From: Osedax fenrisi
Taxonomy: Eukaryota > Annelida > Polychaeta > Sabellida > Siboglinidae
DNA: 64,000 nt
Assembly (NCBI GenBank): GCA_964019155.1
Contig: OZ025242.1
Coordinates: 70,038,220-70,102,219, forward strand
Direction: 5' to 3'
Shown piece by piece: positions 1 through 11,900 of the stretch (its first letter is position 1; the number at the start of each line of letters is the position of its first letter). Both the position numbers and the translations under genes were made by a program. The notes under the pieces were generated by a model. It searched no databases, had not been told where the DNA came from, and saw only the letters and a program-made list of their open reading frames with translations.

Positions 1-403
1 GATAACAAATCTGTAGGAATATATATTAATTACTCTTTTCTTATTATTATATTAAAAGAATTTTTTTTTTTGGTTAAAGATAAAATAATTTTTTTTAAGT
101 TTGAAAAATTTCAAAAAAAAATCCTAGAAATTTAAGAAAACTTCTAGAAGAAAAATTTTTTAAATTTTTTTAATTATACTATCCAATATATTGGTGAAAA
201 ATAGACATCTTCTGCAAATTTCATTAAAATTGCTACAATATTAGTATCAAAGTTATTAAAATATATGTATTTTTTAAAATACTCCTATTTTTTTACATTA
301 TAATTTTAATTTGCGCGTCGACCATTCAATATTTTTCAAAACAAATTTTATTTTTTTTATTTGTATTTAGAATAACTCTGCGGATATGTATGGGTATGAC
401 TAA
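1..403. other. AT-rich intergenic sequence
   Basis: Homopolymer-rich AT sequence with many A and T runs. I find no open frame, repeat unit or element terminus that I can support here. Confidence 0.6.
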
Positions 404-526
404 AATTCTCTAGTTAAAATCTGTTGTCCTATCATCACGCTTAGCGCACGGCATCATATTCGCCTATTATATTACCTATCACCCCCATTAACCCCATTAA
501 CTATAGTTATATATAACATTAATAAT

Positions 527-700
527 ATGCCTAGTATACATAATACTAATCCATCTCCTCCATATACAGGAAATGTAACTCTGGAAAGGGACGTCGGTAC
601 TGGTACGAGGCCACCAGAACAACAAACGACGAATACATCCGAGCCACTACGACGAAGCACAAGAATTCGACGACCTCCTCAACGTTACTCACCCTGCTGA
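527..700 (+). pseudogene. C-terminal end of an LTR-retrotransposon polyprotein
   Basis: A plus-strand frame, with an ATG at 527 and open from 404, ends at a TGA at 698-700. Its last residues include SEPLRRSTRIRRPPQRYSPC. The basic run RRSTRIRRPP-x-RYS just before the stop is a pattern often seen at the integrase or pol C-terminus of Ty3/gypsy and Ty1/copia elements. Base composition is less AT-rich than the surroundings. A purine-rich tract and a TG-starting LTR-like sequence follow within 60 bp, in the order expected at the 3' end of such an element. No RT, RNase H or integrase core is present upstream in this window, so only the tail survives. The family (gypsy or copia) cannot be settled. 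Minus-strand open frames overlapping here (472-740) are shadows. Confidence 0.55.
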
Positions 701-740
701 CCGAAAGGGAGTAGGGAAGCATGGCGAACTTTTCTCCCAC

Positions 741-751
741 AGGAGAGAGGA
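741..751 (+). other. Polypurine tract of the LTR element
   Basis: A purine-only run, AGGAGAGAGGA, lies immediately before TGTTATACG. It sits where plus-strand priming occurs in LTR retrotransposons, downstream of the pol-like stop codon. Confidence 0.5.
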
Positions 752-942
752 TGTTATACGTTTATATATATATGCGTACACACGCTATAAGTGTACATAC
801 GTATATATGTTACACGCGCTATAAACGTACATGTTTATTCATGATCCATATAACGGATAATTGTTACATAACTTGTTGTTGTCTTCACTAATTAGGTCTA
901 CCGCAGGGTGCTTCACCTACGCGTATCGTCTAGCGTGGAGTA
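752..942 (+). repeat. Probable 3' LTR (end uncertain)
   Basis: Starts with TG directly after the purine tract and contains alternating purine-pyrimidine stretches (TATATATATGCG, ACACGCTATAAG). The 3' edge is not defined by a CA plus target duplication. I stop it where the CGGACC array begins. No second LTR is seen in the window, so this is a fragment or solo end. Confidence 0.4.
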
Positions 943-1601
943 CCAGTAAACTCGGACCAGGTAAACTCGGACCAGGTAAACTCGGACCACTTTTTAGGTA
1001 AACTCGGACCACTTTTAAAGTAAACTCGGACCACTTTTTAAAAACATAAAGTAAACTCGGACCACTTATTAAAATAACTATATTTTGTATATTTCTATAA
1101 TATAATATGCTTTAACTTACTTCCACCTTATATAATTATATTATATCTGTTAAATAAATTATAAAAATAGTCATTTAATATGATATTTTTGTGGAATTAT
1201 ATATTTAAATAGGTAAACATTTAATTTGAACTCGCACCACTTTTGAAGTAAACTCGGACCACTTGTGAAGTAAACTCGGACCACTTGTGAAGTAAACTCG
1301 GACCACTTGTGAAGTAAACTCGGACCACTTATTAAAATAACTATATTTTGTATATTTCTATAATATAATATGCTTTAACTTACTTCCACCTTATATAATT
1401 ATATTATATCTGTTAAATAAATTATAAAAATAGTCATTTAATATGATATTTTTGTGGAATTATATATTTAAATAGGTAAACATTTAATTTGAACTCGCAC
1501 CACTTTTGAAGTAAACTCGGACCACTTGTGAAGTAAACTCGGACCACTTGTGAAGTAAACTCGGACCACTTATTAAAAATATAAAGAAGATTCGGACCAA
1601 C
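943..1601 (+). repeat. Array of GTAAACTCGGACCACTT motifs
   Basis: About thirteen copies of a 17-bp motif GTAAACTCGGACCACTT, with variants CGGACCAGG and CTCGCACCAC, are strung together with short spacers. A block of about 263 bp is duplicated in tandem (1061-1323 and 1324-1569). It includes an AT-rich segment ending in a diverged CTCGCACCAC motif. The left edge, CCAGTAAACTCGGACCAGG, recurs exactly as the outer edge of the minus-strand array at 49,895-50,308, so the family has a fixed terminus and is probably mobile. Confidence 0.8.
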
Positions 1602-1911
1602 CGTATAAACTATATATTGTATACTTCTAACATATAATATGCTTTAACTTATAAGTTAAAAGTATAATTTCACTGTATATAATTATATTTACATTTGTAT
1701 TTAATTATTAAAGACACTATATTTATATATGTATATAATTATATTTACATTTTTATTTAATTATTAAAGACATTATATATATATATAATTACAAATAATA
1801 TATATTATTATTATAAATAAATTACAAAATATTAAAATAAATTATATTATTATTAAAATAATAATATTTACATTAATTACAATATTACAAAATTAAAAAT
1901 TATAACTTAAT
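1602..1911. other. AT-rich stretch with a short tandem duplication
   Basis: Almost pure A+T. A segment of about 57 bp (ATATAATTATATTTACATTT and following) is duplicated near 1677-1790. No gene seen. Confidence 0.6.
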
Positions 1912-2760
1912 TATAATTCAAATATTTTACGTACACAGGGTACCAATATATTTTTTGAAAGCACGTTAAATTGCTATTAGATGTAATAGATAATATGTGT
2001 ATAATAAGATAACATAATGATAAGAAAACTGTTATATTAAGGATACTAGATTTATTTTTCTATTAAATTTTATTTCCAATCAGATATTTACAAATTATTG
2101 TTAAGTTATGAATAACAAATTATAATTCAAATATTTTACGTACACAGGGTACCAATATATTTTTTGAAAGCACGTTAAATTGCTATTAGATGTAATAGAT
2201 AATATGTGTATAATAAGATAACATAATGATAAGAAAACTGTTATATTAAGGATACTAGATTTATTTTTCTATTAAATTTAATTTCCAATCAGATATTTAC
2301 AAATTATTGTTAAGTTATGAATAACAAATTATAATTCAAATATTTTACGTACACAAGGTACCAATATATTTTTTAAAAGCCCGTTAAATTTCAATTAGAT
2401 GTAATAGATAATATGTGTATAATAAGATAACATAATGATAAGAAAACTGTTATATTAAGGATACTAGATTTATTTTTCTATTAAATTTAATTTCCAATCA
2501 GATATTTACAAATTATTGTTAAGTTATGAATAACAAATTATAATTCAAATATTTTACGTACACAAGGTACCAATATATTTTTTAAAAGCCCGTTAAATTT
2601 CAATTAGATGTAATAGATAATATGTGTATAATAAGATAACATAATGATAAGAAAACTGTTATAGTTAGGATACTAATTAATTATATTTGTTATAAATTTT
2701 ATTTCAAATAAAATATATACAAATTATTAGTATTATAAATAACTTAATTATAATTCGAAT
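1912..2760. repeat. 209-bp tandem repeat, four copies
   Basis: Units starting TATAATTCAAATATTTTACG begin at 1912, 2121, 2330 and 2539, a period of exactly 209 bp, with a degraded fifth edge at about 2749. Copies differ by a few substitutions (for example CACAGGGTACC versus CACAAGGTACC). No frame is maintained, so I treat it as a minisatellite. Confidence 0.9.
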
Positions 2761-2900
2761 ATTATAAATACATAGTAGATCGATAGAAGTGTATAATATA
2801 AACCAACAAATAATAATAGTATTTAAAATATATATTATACTTATTTTTATAATTAAATCAGACTATTCACATAATATATATATCAACAATATTATAATAT

Positions 2901-2938
<38 letters not shown>
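2901..2938. repeat. (AT)n microsatellite
   Basis: Uninterrupted AT dinucleotides. They produce a spurious isoleucine/tyrosine-rich open frame at 2789-2983. Confidence 0.85.
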
Positions 2939-2943
<5 letters not shown>

Positions 2944-2967
2944 GATAATTATCAAATTATATATAAC

Positions 2968-3090
2968 CATCGAGTTAGCCTAATGGTTAGAGTGTTGGAT
3001 CACAAATAATATTTGTATATATATATATAGATATTATAATATTGATATATATCAATCTGAGATGGCGCGAGTTTAAGTCCCAATCAATGT
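2968..3090 (+). pseudogene. tRNA-like sequence split by an AT-rich insert
   Basis: TTAGCCTAATGGTTAGAG at about 2975-2992 matches the Pol III A box and D arm of a tRNA (TRGCNNAGYNGG form). GCGAGTTTAAGTCCC at 3067-3081 resembles the B box and T arm (GGTTCGANTCC form) with a few mismatches. The gap between the boxes is about 75-90 bp, longer than in an ordinary tRNA, and holds AT-rich sequence in the anticodon-arm position, so an intron or insertion is possible. The acceptor arms do not pair well. It is more likely a decayed tRNA or tRNA-derived SINE head than an active tRNA. Confidence 0.45.
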
Positions 3091-3378
3091 ATTTTTTAAT
3101 TTTTGTTATCTTTAAATATATAATTGTATATTTTAATATATTATACAACATAAATTAATTCATAATTACGAATACTATTAATATTATTTTTAATTATCTT
3201 ATTTGAATAAATTACTAATGTATGTTCAACCTCCAATATTATTATTCATAGTTTAATTATTAAATATTAATACAAATATTACATAAACTTAGACAAACAT
3301 ATGTTTCTCTGAATCTACATGACTTTATATTATATGATTATGCATTCACAGCATAGATTTAGAGTACCATGGTACTAT
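3091..3378. other. AT-rich intergenic sequence
   Basis: Nothing recognisable on either strand. Confidence 0.6.
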
Positions 3379-3535
3379 CCCAGTAAACCAAAATCAGATA
3401 ATTGCCAGCTAATATCTACTTGTTATCCAGTACATTTTAAAAGTATAATATGCTGTTATTATAATAATATATAAATATTTGAGGCTATTAATATGCTGCT
3501 ATGATGATATTATGAGGCTATTACTGTTTGCTGGG
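3379..3535. mobile_element. MITE with CCCAGY termini (copy 1)
   Basis: Begins CCCAGTAAACC and ends ACTGTTTGCTGGG, which are inverted termini of the family also found at 46,337-46,530. The internal motif GAGGCTATTA occurs twice. Flanking dinucleotides are AT on both sides, consistent with a 2-bp target duplication, as in the second copy (CT). The left terminus is diverged. Confidence 0.6.
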
Positions 3536-4494
3536 ATTACAATATATAGGTAGTACTCTCATAATATTCATTGTAGGTATTAATTGTACCTATATATATA
3601 ATATATATATTTTTTATATACACATCGCTATTCATATTTATTCTTAAAATTATAGTTGTACTATAGTATATCGATCTATAACACTGTTATCTGCATAAAT
3701 AATATGTTCTATTATGATTCCACCAGGACCTACATTTTACCTTTTTAAATAGTAATTTTGTAACAAATACTCAAAACCCTGGAAAGCTCATCGTTGTTCT
3801 ACATCATCTATTTAATTAATACACGCCCACATCTTGAGGCGGTTGTCTTCACTAGGATAGCCACGCGCACCGCTATCAACTATTAACTATTATTAATCGA
3901 ATTGACATCATGGATATATGGTAATTATAACTAATATATAATTATATATTATACATTATAATTTTATATTATATAAATATAAATATTTATATACTAAGCA
4001 TAGTTTTGTAAATAACATACATACTAATATAATAATACATATATGTATATCTATATACCTATACACATGTATACCTATATACATATATACTTATAGGTAG
4101 TTAACCTAACTTTAGGTAGTTTATATCGAGTATATTAATATATAATTATATTAATAATAGAATACTATTAATATACTATTAACCCTAATACTATACTATT
4201 ATTATTATTATTAGTTATATATCGGTAAATAATATTAACTATTTAATTATATATTTACTAAATATGTATTAATAGCTAATAACTCTTAAATCAACATGCA
4301 TGTTAGTATCACAATATATATTATATGTACATATTTATAATTAATGTATTACGGTTTGTAATAATATGGTTACAGCCATACTATGATAGTAGCCATTAAT
4401 AAAATGTAGTAGCCGTTGATAAAATTAATATATATAATATTCATAGTTCAACAAGGGATTTATTTACATGGTAAAATAGGAAATTTATCTACTA
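3536..4494. other. AT-rich intergenic sequence
   Basis: Low-complexity AT sequence with a slightly GC-richer patch at 3770-3890 (CTTGAGGCGGTTGTCTTCAC and neighbours) that I cannot assign. No supported gene. Confidence 0.5.
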
Positions 4495-4576
4495 AAACTA
4501 TTAGTCATAGATTTTTGGCGCCGGTTTTGATCCACAACCGAATAAACTATTAGTCATAGATTTTTGGCGCCGGTTT
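4495..4576. repeat. Short direct duplication around GGCGCCGG
   Basis: The 33-bp segment starting AAACTATTAGTCATAG and ending GGCGCCGGTTT occurs at 4495-4527 and 4544-4576. It is a local tandem duplication containing a GGCGCC palindrome. Confidence 0.8.
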
Positions 4577-5034
4577 GATCGTGTTCCTAATCAGATATTA
4601 TTTTTTATATTTATACTATTTCTGAAGAGTATTCTAGTGTCAATAAATGCTAACAGTTTCATAGTATTTTATCAAGTATACTTAACTATAGTTCTAAAGT
4701 TATGGAGTTTCTAATATACAACATCAGTTTTAAGAATAGATCAGATATATTAGTGTTTTAAAATTTAATTTGGTTTTAAATTTAAAGGCATATGCTTGAC
4801 CTGAAAACATCAGTCAAAATAAGAAAGTATTTATTTGTATTGTTGATAAAAGTAATAAATGATATATTGATCTATAATTTATCAAAATAGTACAGCATAA
4901 AACGATAAGCATATAAATCAAAAATCACCTTTTTTGTATATAAATATTAAATAAATAATGTTAACCAAAATAAAGTATGGTTTATATTATATATAATGTA
5001 ATAATAGTTAGTTATAATATAATAAATATCATCT

Positions 5035-5070
<36 letters not shown>

Positions 5071-6462
5071 CGATAAATCATATGATTCAAAACATATGTT
5101 TATTATGTATAAAAGAAATCTAAATTATAAAAATAAATTATATTTATTATTTTTTAAAAAATGAATTCATTTATACTTTTCAAATTTTATGCAAATATAA
5201 TTATTATAATCTAATATATTGTAATCGGTATAACCTGGGAGAACAAAAATAAAAGTTCAAATACAAGCGCCATAAATATACATACTCGTTATTATTCTTT
5301 ATTATTATTATTGTTTATATGGCTTATATAATATAAATTATAAGCTCTATATTGTAAATTTCTTAAAAATATCATTTTTTCAAACCTGATTATCTCAAAA
5401 TAATTATTTTATCCTAATTTAAAAAAATCTATTATCTAAAAATAATACTCATAACTTGATGATTGTTCAGTGTATATCACTTTATATGTCTATAGTATAA
5501 AATGGTATGGCTTATTCAATTAATTTCATTATATTATATATATAAAAATAGTTTAAAATAAAAATAAATTAATGAATTAAAAATAAAGGAAAACAAATGT
5601 TTACAATTACTATAGTTGTAAATATATCTATAGATGTCTTGTATTTCCGAAAATAAATTATTATATCTTATGATCCATATAATAATTTATTTATTGATTT
5701 ATAATTGTAATATGCCGTTTACAGAATTAAAATAACTTAATTTGTAGACTTAATTTGTAGACATTTTAAAATATAAAAAACCCTATATTTTCCAATATTA
5801 TAAGAACCTCTATAGTACCTATAGATCTATAGGTACTATAGTATATATTGTATCGATACTCGTCCTACTCGTATACGAGTATTCAATACTGCGTAAATAA
5901 ATCAATACACATTTTTATCATTATTTGTAATCGCTTATCGTTTATAAATGCTATTTTATGGCACTTGTATTTACTTTGGTGCATTATATCAATGATATAT
6001 GATATAATATCATCAAGCAATGTAAAGGGAATTAATAAAAGTATATGATTTTTATATAATATTTGTGTATAATAATATATTTATTTCAAAAATCCCATGT
6101 AATCCTGTGCCGGGCCTGTAATCGTTATTAACATTATTAATAAAAGTTAACAAATAATTTCATTAGAACCATATGTAATTTATTAATATTAGAAAATACA
6201 TTTTAATATTTAATATTTTTAGTTTTATTAATTATTTATTATATATTTACTTTTATTAATGAATATGATAATATTAATTACTATTTTATAACATACAAAC
6301 TGTACATTATATAAAAGTAATGTAGGCCTTGGTTCAATAATATATAGTATATTATATATTGCATCCTATATGCAAATAAAAATGAAATATTATTTAAAAT
6401 ATTATTATTATAAAACTTACATTTTGAATATTCAATTAAAATTATTAATTGTGTATATACTA

Positions 6463-6530
<68 letters not shown>

Positions 6531-7618
6531 CCAATTATTATTATTATATTTATAGGTCGGCATATTATAGTATTATGCACATATTAGTATCATAGAATAT
6601 TTATATAACAAATATTAAATACCAATTATTAAATAAAATTATATAATAACCAATGTCGTGAAATGAACAGGATGGTTCGTTCTGTAGTATTCTTTAAAAT
6701 TCTCACCGGGTTGTATATAGACATAAGTAATTATTATTATTAAAATTATAGATATGCATATTGTATAATTATCCATATATTAGTATCATAGAATAATTAT
6801 ATAAAACATATTTAACCATTTTTTTTAATCATTAATTAATTACTGAAAAATATGTGATATAAATAATATATAAATAATTAATTCATAAAATTATTTATAT
6901 ATTGTATTTATTAGTATATAAATAATATTGTATTGGATTATATATATAATATGTATATATAATACCCATGTAGGATAATATTCATTTTAATTAACACATA
7001 AAAACTTAACATTATTTATAATTATTAAATATTACATAATATATAGTATAAAACTGACATTTAAATATTATTTAAACAATAATATGATTACTAATTTATA
7101 TATATATTTTTTTATATTTATTTTATATATTTTAATATACCTAATATGATTAATTCTAGTAAAATATATAATTTTATTATTACTATTCATGTCTGAATAT
7201 ATAAAAAACTATTACACATTCTTTATAAAGTAATTATAAAGATTTATAAAAAATTATGTAGGATAACCTCATTTTTTCAAATGAATTTTATCACTATAAA
7301 TGAATTTTATAATATAAAATAATTTATAATTGAATTTTAATGGTAATATGTTCAATCAAAATATATGTAGATGTATATGTGAGATGTACAATGTACAATG
7401 TACATGTACATGTACATGTGAGTTTATTTCATTCACATTCATATGAAATGTATACTAATTATACGAATTATAATTCGTATATATATCTATAGATATAATA
7501 TATAAATAATGTTTATTAGCTTGTATCATATATGAATTTATACCAATAGATTTTTATAGTTGTATTTAAAAGCTAGCCTATTTTTCATAAATGCTAATTA
7601 AATACAACATATATATTA

Positions 7619-7680
<62 letters not shown>

Positions 7681-7713
7681 CATGAGTGCAATATTATTGT
7701 GACAAGTGTAGCT
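4577..7713. other. Gene-poor AT-rich region with microsatellites
   Basis: Contains (AT)n tracts near 5036-5066, 6471-6530 and 7628-7676 and a TGTACA-rich tract near 7385-7420. The open frames at 5848-6048 and 6281-6580 are AT-rich and low-complexity, with no recognisable domain. I see nothing else in this 3.1 kb. Confidence 0.6.
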
Positions 7714-7812
7714 ATGATATGTATTGTTTATTGTGTCATGCTCATATTATGTTGTTTCAGACTTGCACAATGTATTATCTTACTCAACCCTAGCTTATGT
7801 TACAAATTTTAA
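7714..7812 (+). CDS. Small signal-peptide-like open frame
   Basis: From an ATG at 7714 the frame reads a 32-residue peptide with a strongly hydrophobic, cysteine-containing N-terminus (MICIVYCVMLILCCF), then RLAQ, a shape like a secretory signal peptide with a cleavage site. A TTGTTTCAG acceptor-like site lies inside it at about 7753-7761, so part may instead be intronic. It lies about 0.5 kb upstream of the repeated exon modules at 8311 onwards and could be a 5' exon of that gene, but no splice link is visible. AT-rich DNA produces such frames by chance, so confidence is low. Confidence 0.18.
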   Translation: MICIVYCVMLILCCFRLAQCIILLNPSLCYKF

Positions 7813-7912
7813 ATTTATTTATACAATTATTTTTTTTTATTTTTTCTTACTCAACCCTAGCTTATGTTACAAATTTTAAATTTATTTATACAATTATTTT
7901 TTTTTATTTTTT
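7779..7912. repeat. 67-bp direct tandem duplication
   Basis: CTTACTCAACCCTAGCTTAT and the following AT-rich sequence occur twice with a period of 67 bp (7779 and 7846). Confidence 0.85.
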
Positions 7913-8056
7913 GTTTTAAATTTTTATAATTCTTATATTTTACCATTACAATTTAAATACAATCTCCATAGTTCATTTATTACTATACTCATAAATTTGT
8001 ATTCAACCGATGCTCATAAGCTTCAATATCTATCCGGGTTGTTATACCAAATTCTG

Positions 8057-8060
<4 letters not shown>

Positions 8061-8112
<52 letters not shown>
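8061..8112. repeat. (AT)n microsatellite
   Basis: About 50 bp of AT dinucleotides. Confidence 0.85.
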
Positions 8113-8115
<3 letters not shown>

Positions 8116-8310
8116 ATTTGTATATAGAATACTTTATTATATTATAGAGAATATATATATATGTTATAATTTATATTAGTGACATAATTTATATTATACA
8201 GATTAAATAACTTATAGTATTACATTAATAATTATAATAGAAATGTAATATAATGAATATATATATATATATATATATAAATACATATTAACTATATTTA
8301 ACCTTTATAG

Positions 8311-8379
8311 GACCCAACACTCGAATGCTCAATTTCTGAAACAATGAACCCTATACTCCAGTGCACCTTAATACACGAG
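8311..8379 (+). CDS. Exon-like module 1 (23 codons, phase 0-0)
   Basis: Flanked by TTAACCTTTATAG| and |GTAAAGTTTT, a good acceptor and a strong donor. The 69-nt interval is open in one frame for 23 codons, starting DPTLECSISET and ending QCTLIHE, and preserves phase 0 at both ends, so any number of copies can be joined without a frameshift. The intron to the next module would be 94 nt, a normal size for a small insect intron. No domain is recognised. It may belong to a cysteine-containing repeat protein or to the 5' part of the FLYWCH-MULE gene. Confidence 0.4.
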
Positions 8380-8473
8380 GTAAAGTTTTATGATTTATAT
8401 AAAAATTAAATGAAATTCCACTATTAAATACATATATATATAAATACATATTACCTATATTTAACCTTTATAG

Positions 8474-8542
8474 GACCCAACACTCGAATGCTCAATTTCT
8501 GAAACAATGAACCCTATACTCCAGTGCACCTTAATACACGAG
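8474..8542 (+). CDS. Exon-like module 2
   Basis: Identical in reading frame and splice sites to the module at 8311-8379: a 69-nt phase-0 interval encoding the DPTLECSISET form. The near-identity of modules 1 to 3 indicates very recent duplication or gene conversion. Confidence 0.4.
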
Positions 8543-8636
8543 GTAAAGTTTTATGATTTATATAAAAATTAAATGAAATTCCACTATTAAATACATATAT
8601 ATATAAATACATATTACCTATATTTAACCTTTATAG

Positions 8637-8705
8637 GACCCAACACTCGAATGCTCAATTTCTGAAACAATGAACCCTATACTCCAGTGCACCTTAATAC
8701 ACGAG
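8637..8705 (+). CDS. Exon-like module 3
   Basis: Third near-identical copy of the 69-nt module with the same acceptor and GTAAAG donor. Confidence 0.4.
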
Positions 8706-8750
8706 GTAAAGTTTTATGATTTATATAAAAATTAAATGAAATTCCACTAT

Positions 8751-8789
<39 letters not shown>

Positions 8790-8811
8790 TACCTATATTT
8801 AACCTCTATAG

Positions 8812-8880
8812 GACCCAACACTCGAATGTTCAATTTCGTCGACACCGAATCATATAATTCAGTCTGCCTCAATACAAGAG
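8812..8880 (+). CDS. Exon-like module 4 (diverged type)
   Basis: The same 69-nt length, phase and splice sites, but the second half differs: DPTLECSISST then PNHIIQSASIQE. There are many substitutions relative to modules 1-3 yet no indel and no stop, which is what selection on an exon would leave. The first nine residues are unchanged. The copies at 12,487 and 40,437 are of this type. Confidence 0.42.
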
Positions 8881-8947
8881 GTAAAGTTTTATGATTTATA
8901 TAAAAATTAAATGAAATTCCACTATTAAATATATATATATATACCTA

Positions 8948-11900
8948 CTAGCCGTACCCGACCCGGCGTTGCTCGGTTTTTGAATATTTTCCTATTATCT
9001 ATTATTTATTAATTATAGCTATTCATGATTCTACATTGCTATATATATACAATAAAATAAATGTTAGTTAACATATCAATAAAATATAGAAAAATATGTG
9101 TTTAATATCTAACAAATTAGTGGAAATATATTAAAAAATAAAACAAATATTACAAATATTACAAAATATGTTTTAAAAATGTCTAAAACCCAAACTTAAA
9201 CCCAAACCGTACCCGACCCGGCGATGCTCGGTTGTTGATTTTTTGCCTATCTATTATTTATTAATTATAGCTGTTCCTGATTATTCATAGTTATATATAC
9301 AATTAAATAAATGTTAGCTGAAATACAAACAAATTATGAAAAATATTTAAATATTTAAACAATTATAGAAAAATATTTCAAAAAATATATTAAAAAATAC
9401 AATAAATATGTCGAATATTACAAAATATGTAAAAAGATGTCGAAAACCTAAACCCAAACCGTACCTGACCTGGCGTTGCTCGGTTTTTGATTGTTTGCCA
9501 ATTATTATTTATTAATTATAGCTATTACTTATTCTGCATTGCTAAATATTTATATTTAATTTTTTCCTAACTATTATTTATATACAATAAAATAAATGTT
9601 AGCTGACATACAAACAAATGTAGACAAATATATTAATATTTAAAAAATTCATGGAAAAATATTTCAAAAAATATATTAAATAATACAACAAATATTTCAA
9701 ATATTACAAAATATGTTGAAAATCTAAACCCAAACCGTTCCAAATCGACTCGGTTTTTTATTATTTGCTTATCTATCATTTATTAATTATAACTATTCCT
9801 GATTTGGAATTTCTTGCCGTACCCAACTCTGCTTTACTCGTTGTTTGATAGTTTGCCTATATATTATTTATTAATTATGGCTATTCATGATTCGGTCTTT
9901 CATATATAATAACATAAATTTTTGCTAAAATTAAACAAATTTAGACAAATATTCGTTTTTAATATCTCAAAAATTAGTGGAAAAATATTTTAAAAATGCA
10001 TAGCTAATCTTTAATTTTAATTTTTTCCAAACTATTATTTATATACAATACAATAAATGTTAGCTGAAATACAAACAAATGTAGAAAAATATTTTAATAT
10101 TTAAAAAATTTGTGGAAAAATATTTCAAAAAATATATTAAAAAAATACATAATATAAAATATAAAAAATACAAAATATACAACAAATATTTCAAATATTA
10201 CAAAATATTTTTTAAAAAAATGTCTAAAACCAAAACCCAAACCGTCCCGACACGGCGATGCTAGATTTGTGATTGTTTTCCTATCTATTATTTATTAATT
10301 ATAACTATTCATATAATTAAATATAACTATTCTTGATTTTAAATTGCTTGCCTTACCCAACCCGACATTTCTCGATTTTTGATTATTTGCCTATCAATTA
10401 TTAATTATAGATATTCCTAATTATGCATAGCTAATCTTTAATTTTGTTTCTAACTAATATTTAATAATTCTAACTATGTCCGATGTAGATCTAGAGTTGT
10501 TCGTTCTTAAGATTTATTCGTAAAATATTTTGTAAAAATACAAAAAATATTTAAAATATTACAAAAAATGTTGAAAACTCAAACATAAACTCAAATCCAA
10601 ACAGTACCCGACACGACATGTATTGGTTTTTGATTGTTTGCCTATTTATTATTTATTAATAAGAGATATTCCTGATTCTACATTTCTATTCCTAATTATG
10701 CATAGCTAATCTTTAATTTTGTTTCTAACTAATATTTAATAATTCTAACTATGTCCGATGTAGATCTAGAGTTGTTCGTTTTTAAGATTTATTCGTAAAA
10801 TATTTTGTAAAAATACAAAAAATATTTAAAATATTACAAAAAATGTTGAAAACTCAAACATAAACTCAAATCCAAACAGTACCCGACACGACATTTATCG
10901 GTTTTTGATTGTTTGCCTATTTATTATTTATTAATAAGAGATATTCCTGATTCTACATTTCTAGTATATACAATTAAATAAAGTTTATCTAAAATACAAA
11001 CAAATGTAGAAACATATTTTTTTTAATATTAAAAAAATGAGTGCAAAATATTTCAAAAAATAAAACAAATATTTAAAATATTCCAAAATATGTTGAAACC
11101 AAACCGTTCCAAAACGGCGTTGCTCGTTTTTTATTATTTGCCTATCAATCATTTATTAATTATAACTATTCCTGATTTGGAATTTCTTGCCGTACCCAAC
11201 TCTGCTTTACTCGTTGTTTGATAGTTTGCCTATCTATTATTTATTAATTATGGTTATTCAATGAATAGTATTCATGATACTGCCTTTCATATATAATAAC
11301 ATAAATTTGTGCTAAAATTCAAACAAATTTAGACAAATAATCGTTTTTAATATCTCAAAAATTAGTGGAAAAATATTTCAAAAATATTAAAAAAAAAATA
11401 AAAAAAAATACAACACATATTTCCAATATTACAAAATGTTGCTTAAATATTATTAATACATGTCGAAAACCCAAACCACACCCTGCGTTGATCAATTTTT
11501 GATTGTTCTATATATTATTTATTTATTATAGCTATTCCTGATTCTGTATTGCTAGTATATATACTATAGTATATTTTGTTGAATACAACAAATATTTCCA
11601 AATATTGCAAAATGTATTTTTTATAAATGTTCTACAAATATTTTAAAAAGTATAATATTTATATCTTATAATATTTCTATCTTATAATATTTATATAATT
11701 ATTATATAATTATAATATTTTAATTATATCTTAAAATAATAATATTTCAACGATTAGTTGAAAAATATAAAAAATTATTTCAAATAATATCTTTTAAAAA
11801 TACAAATAATATTACAAAATATATTATAAAAAAATTTCAAAAAAATTTCTTCAAAATATCCAAAAAAATGTTTACAAATATTTCAAAAAAATGTTTACAA

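Larger units (their letters stand above)
8281..8940 (+). repeat. 163-bp tandem array carrying exon-like modules
   Basis: Four units, three nearly identical with a period of 163 bp and a fourth that is diverged and longer through (AT)n expansion. Each unit has a pyrimidine-rich stretch ending in AG, then 69 nt, then GAG|GTAAAG. The same unit reappears singly at about 12,422-12,630 and 40,360-40,578. Confidence 0.85.

Noticed and set aside
6281..6580. 99-residue minus-strand frame.
   Set aside because: A long Y-I repeat from an (AT)n tract, with no other support.
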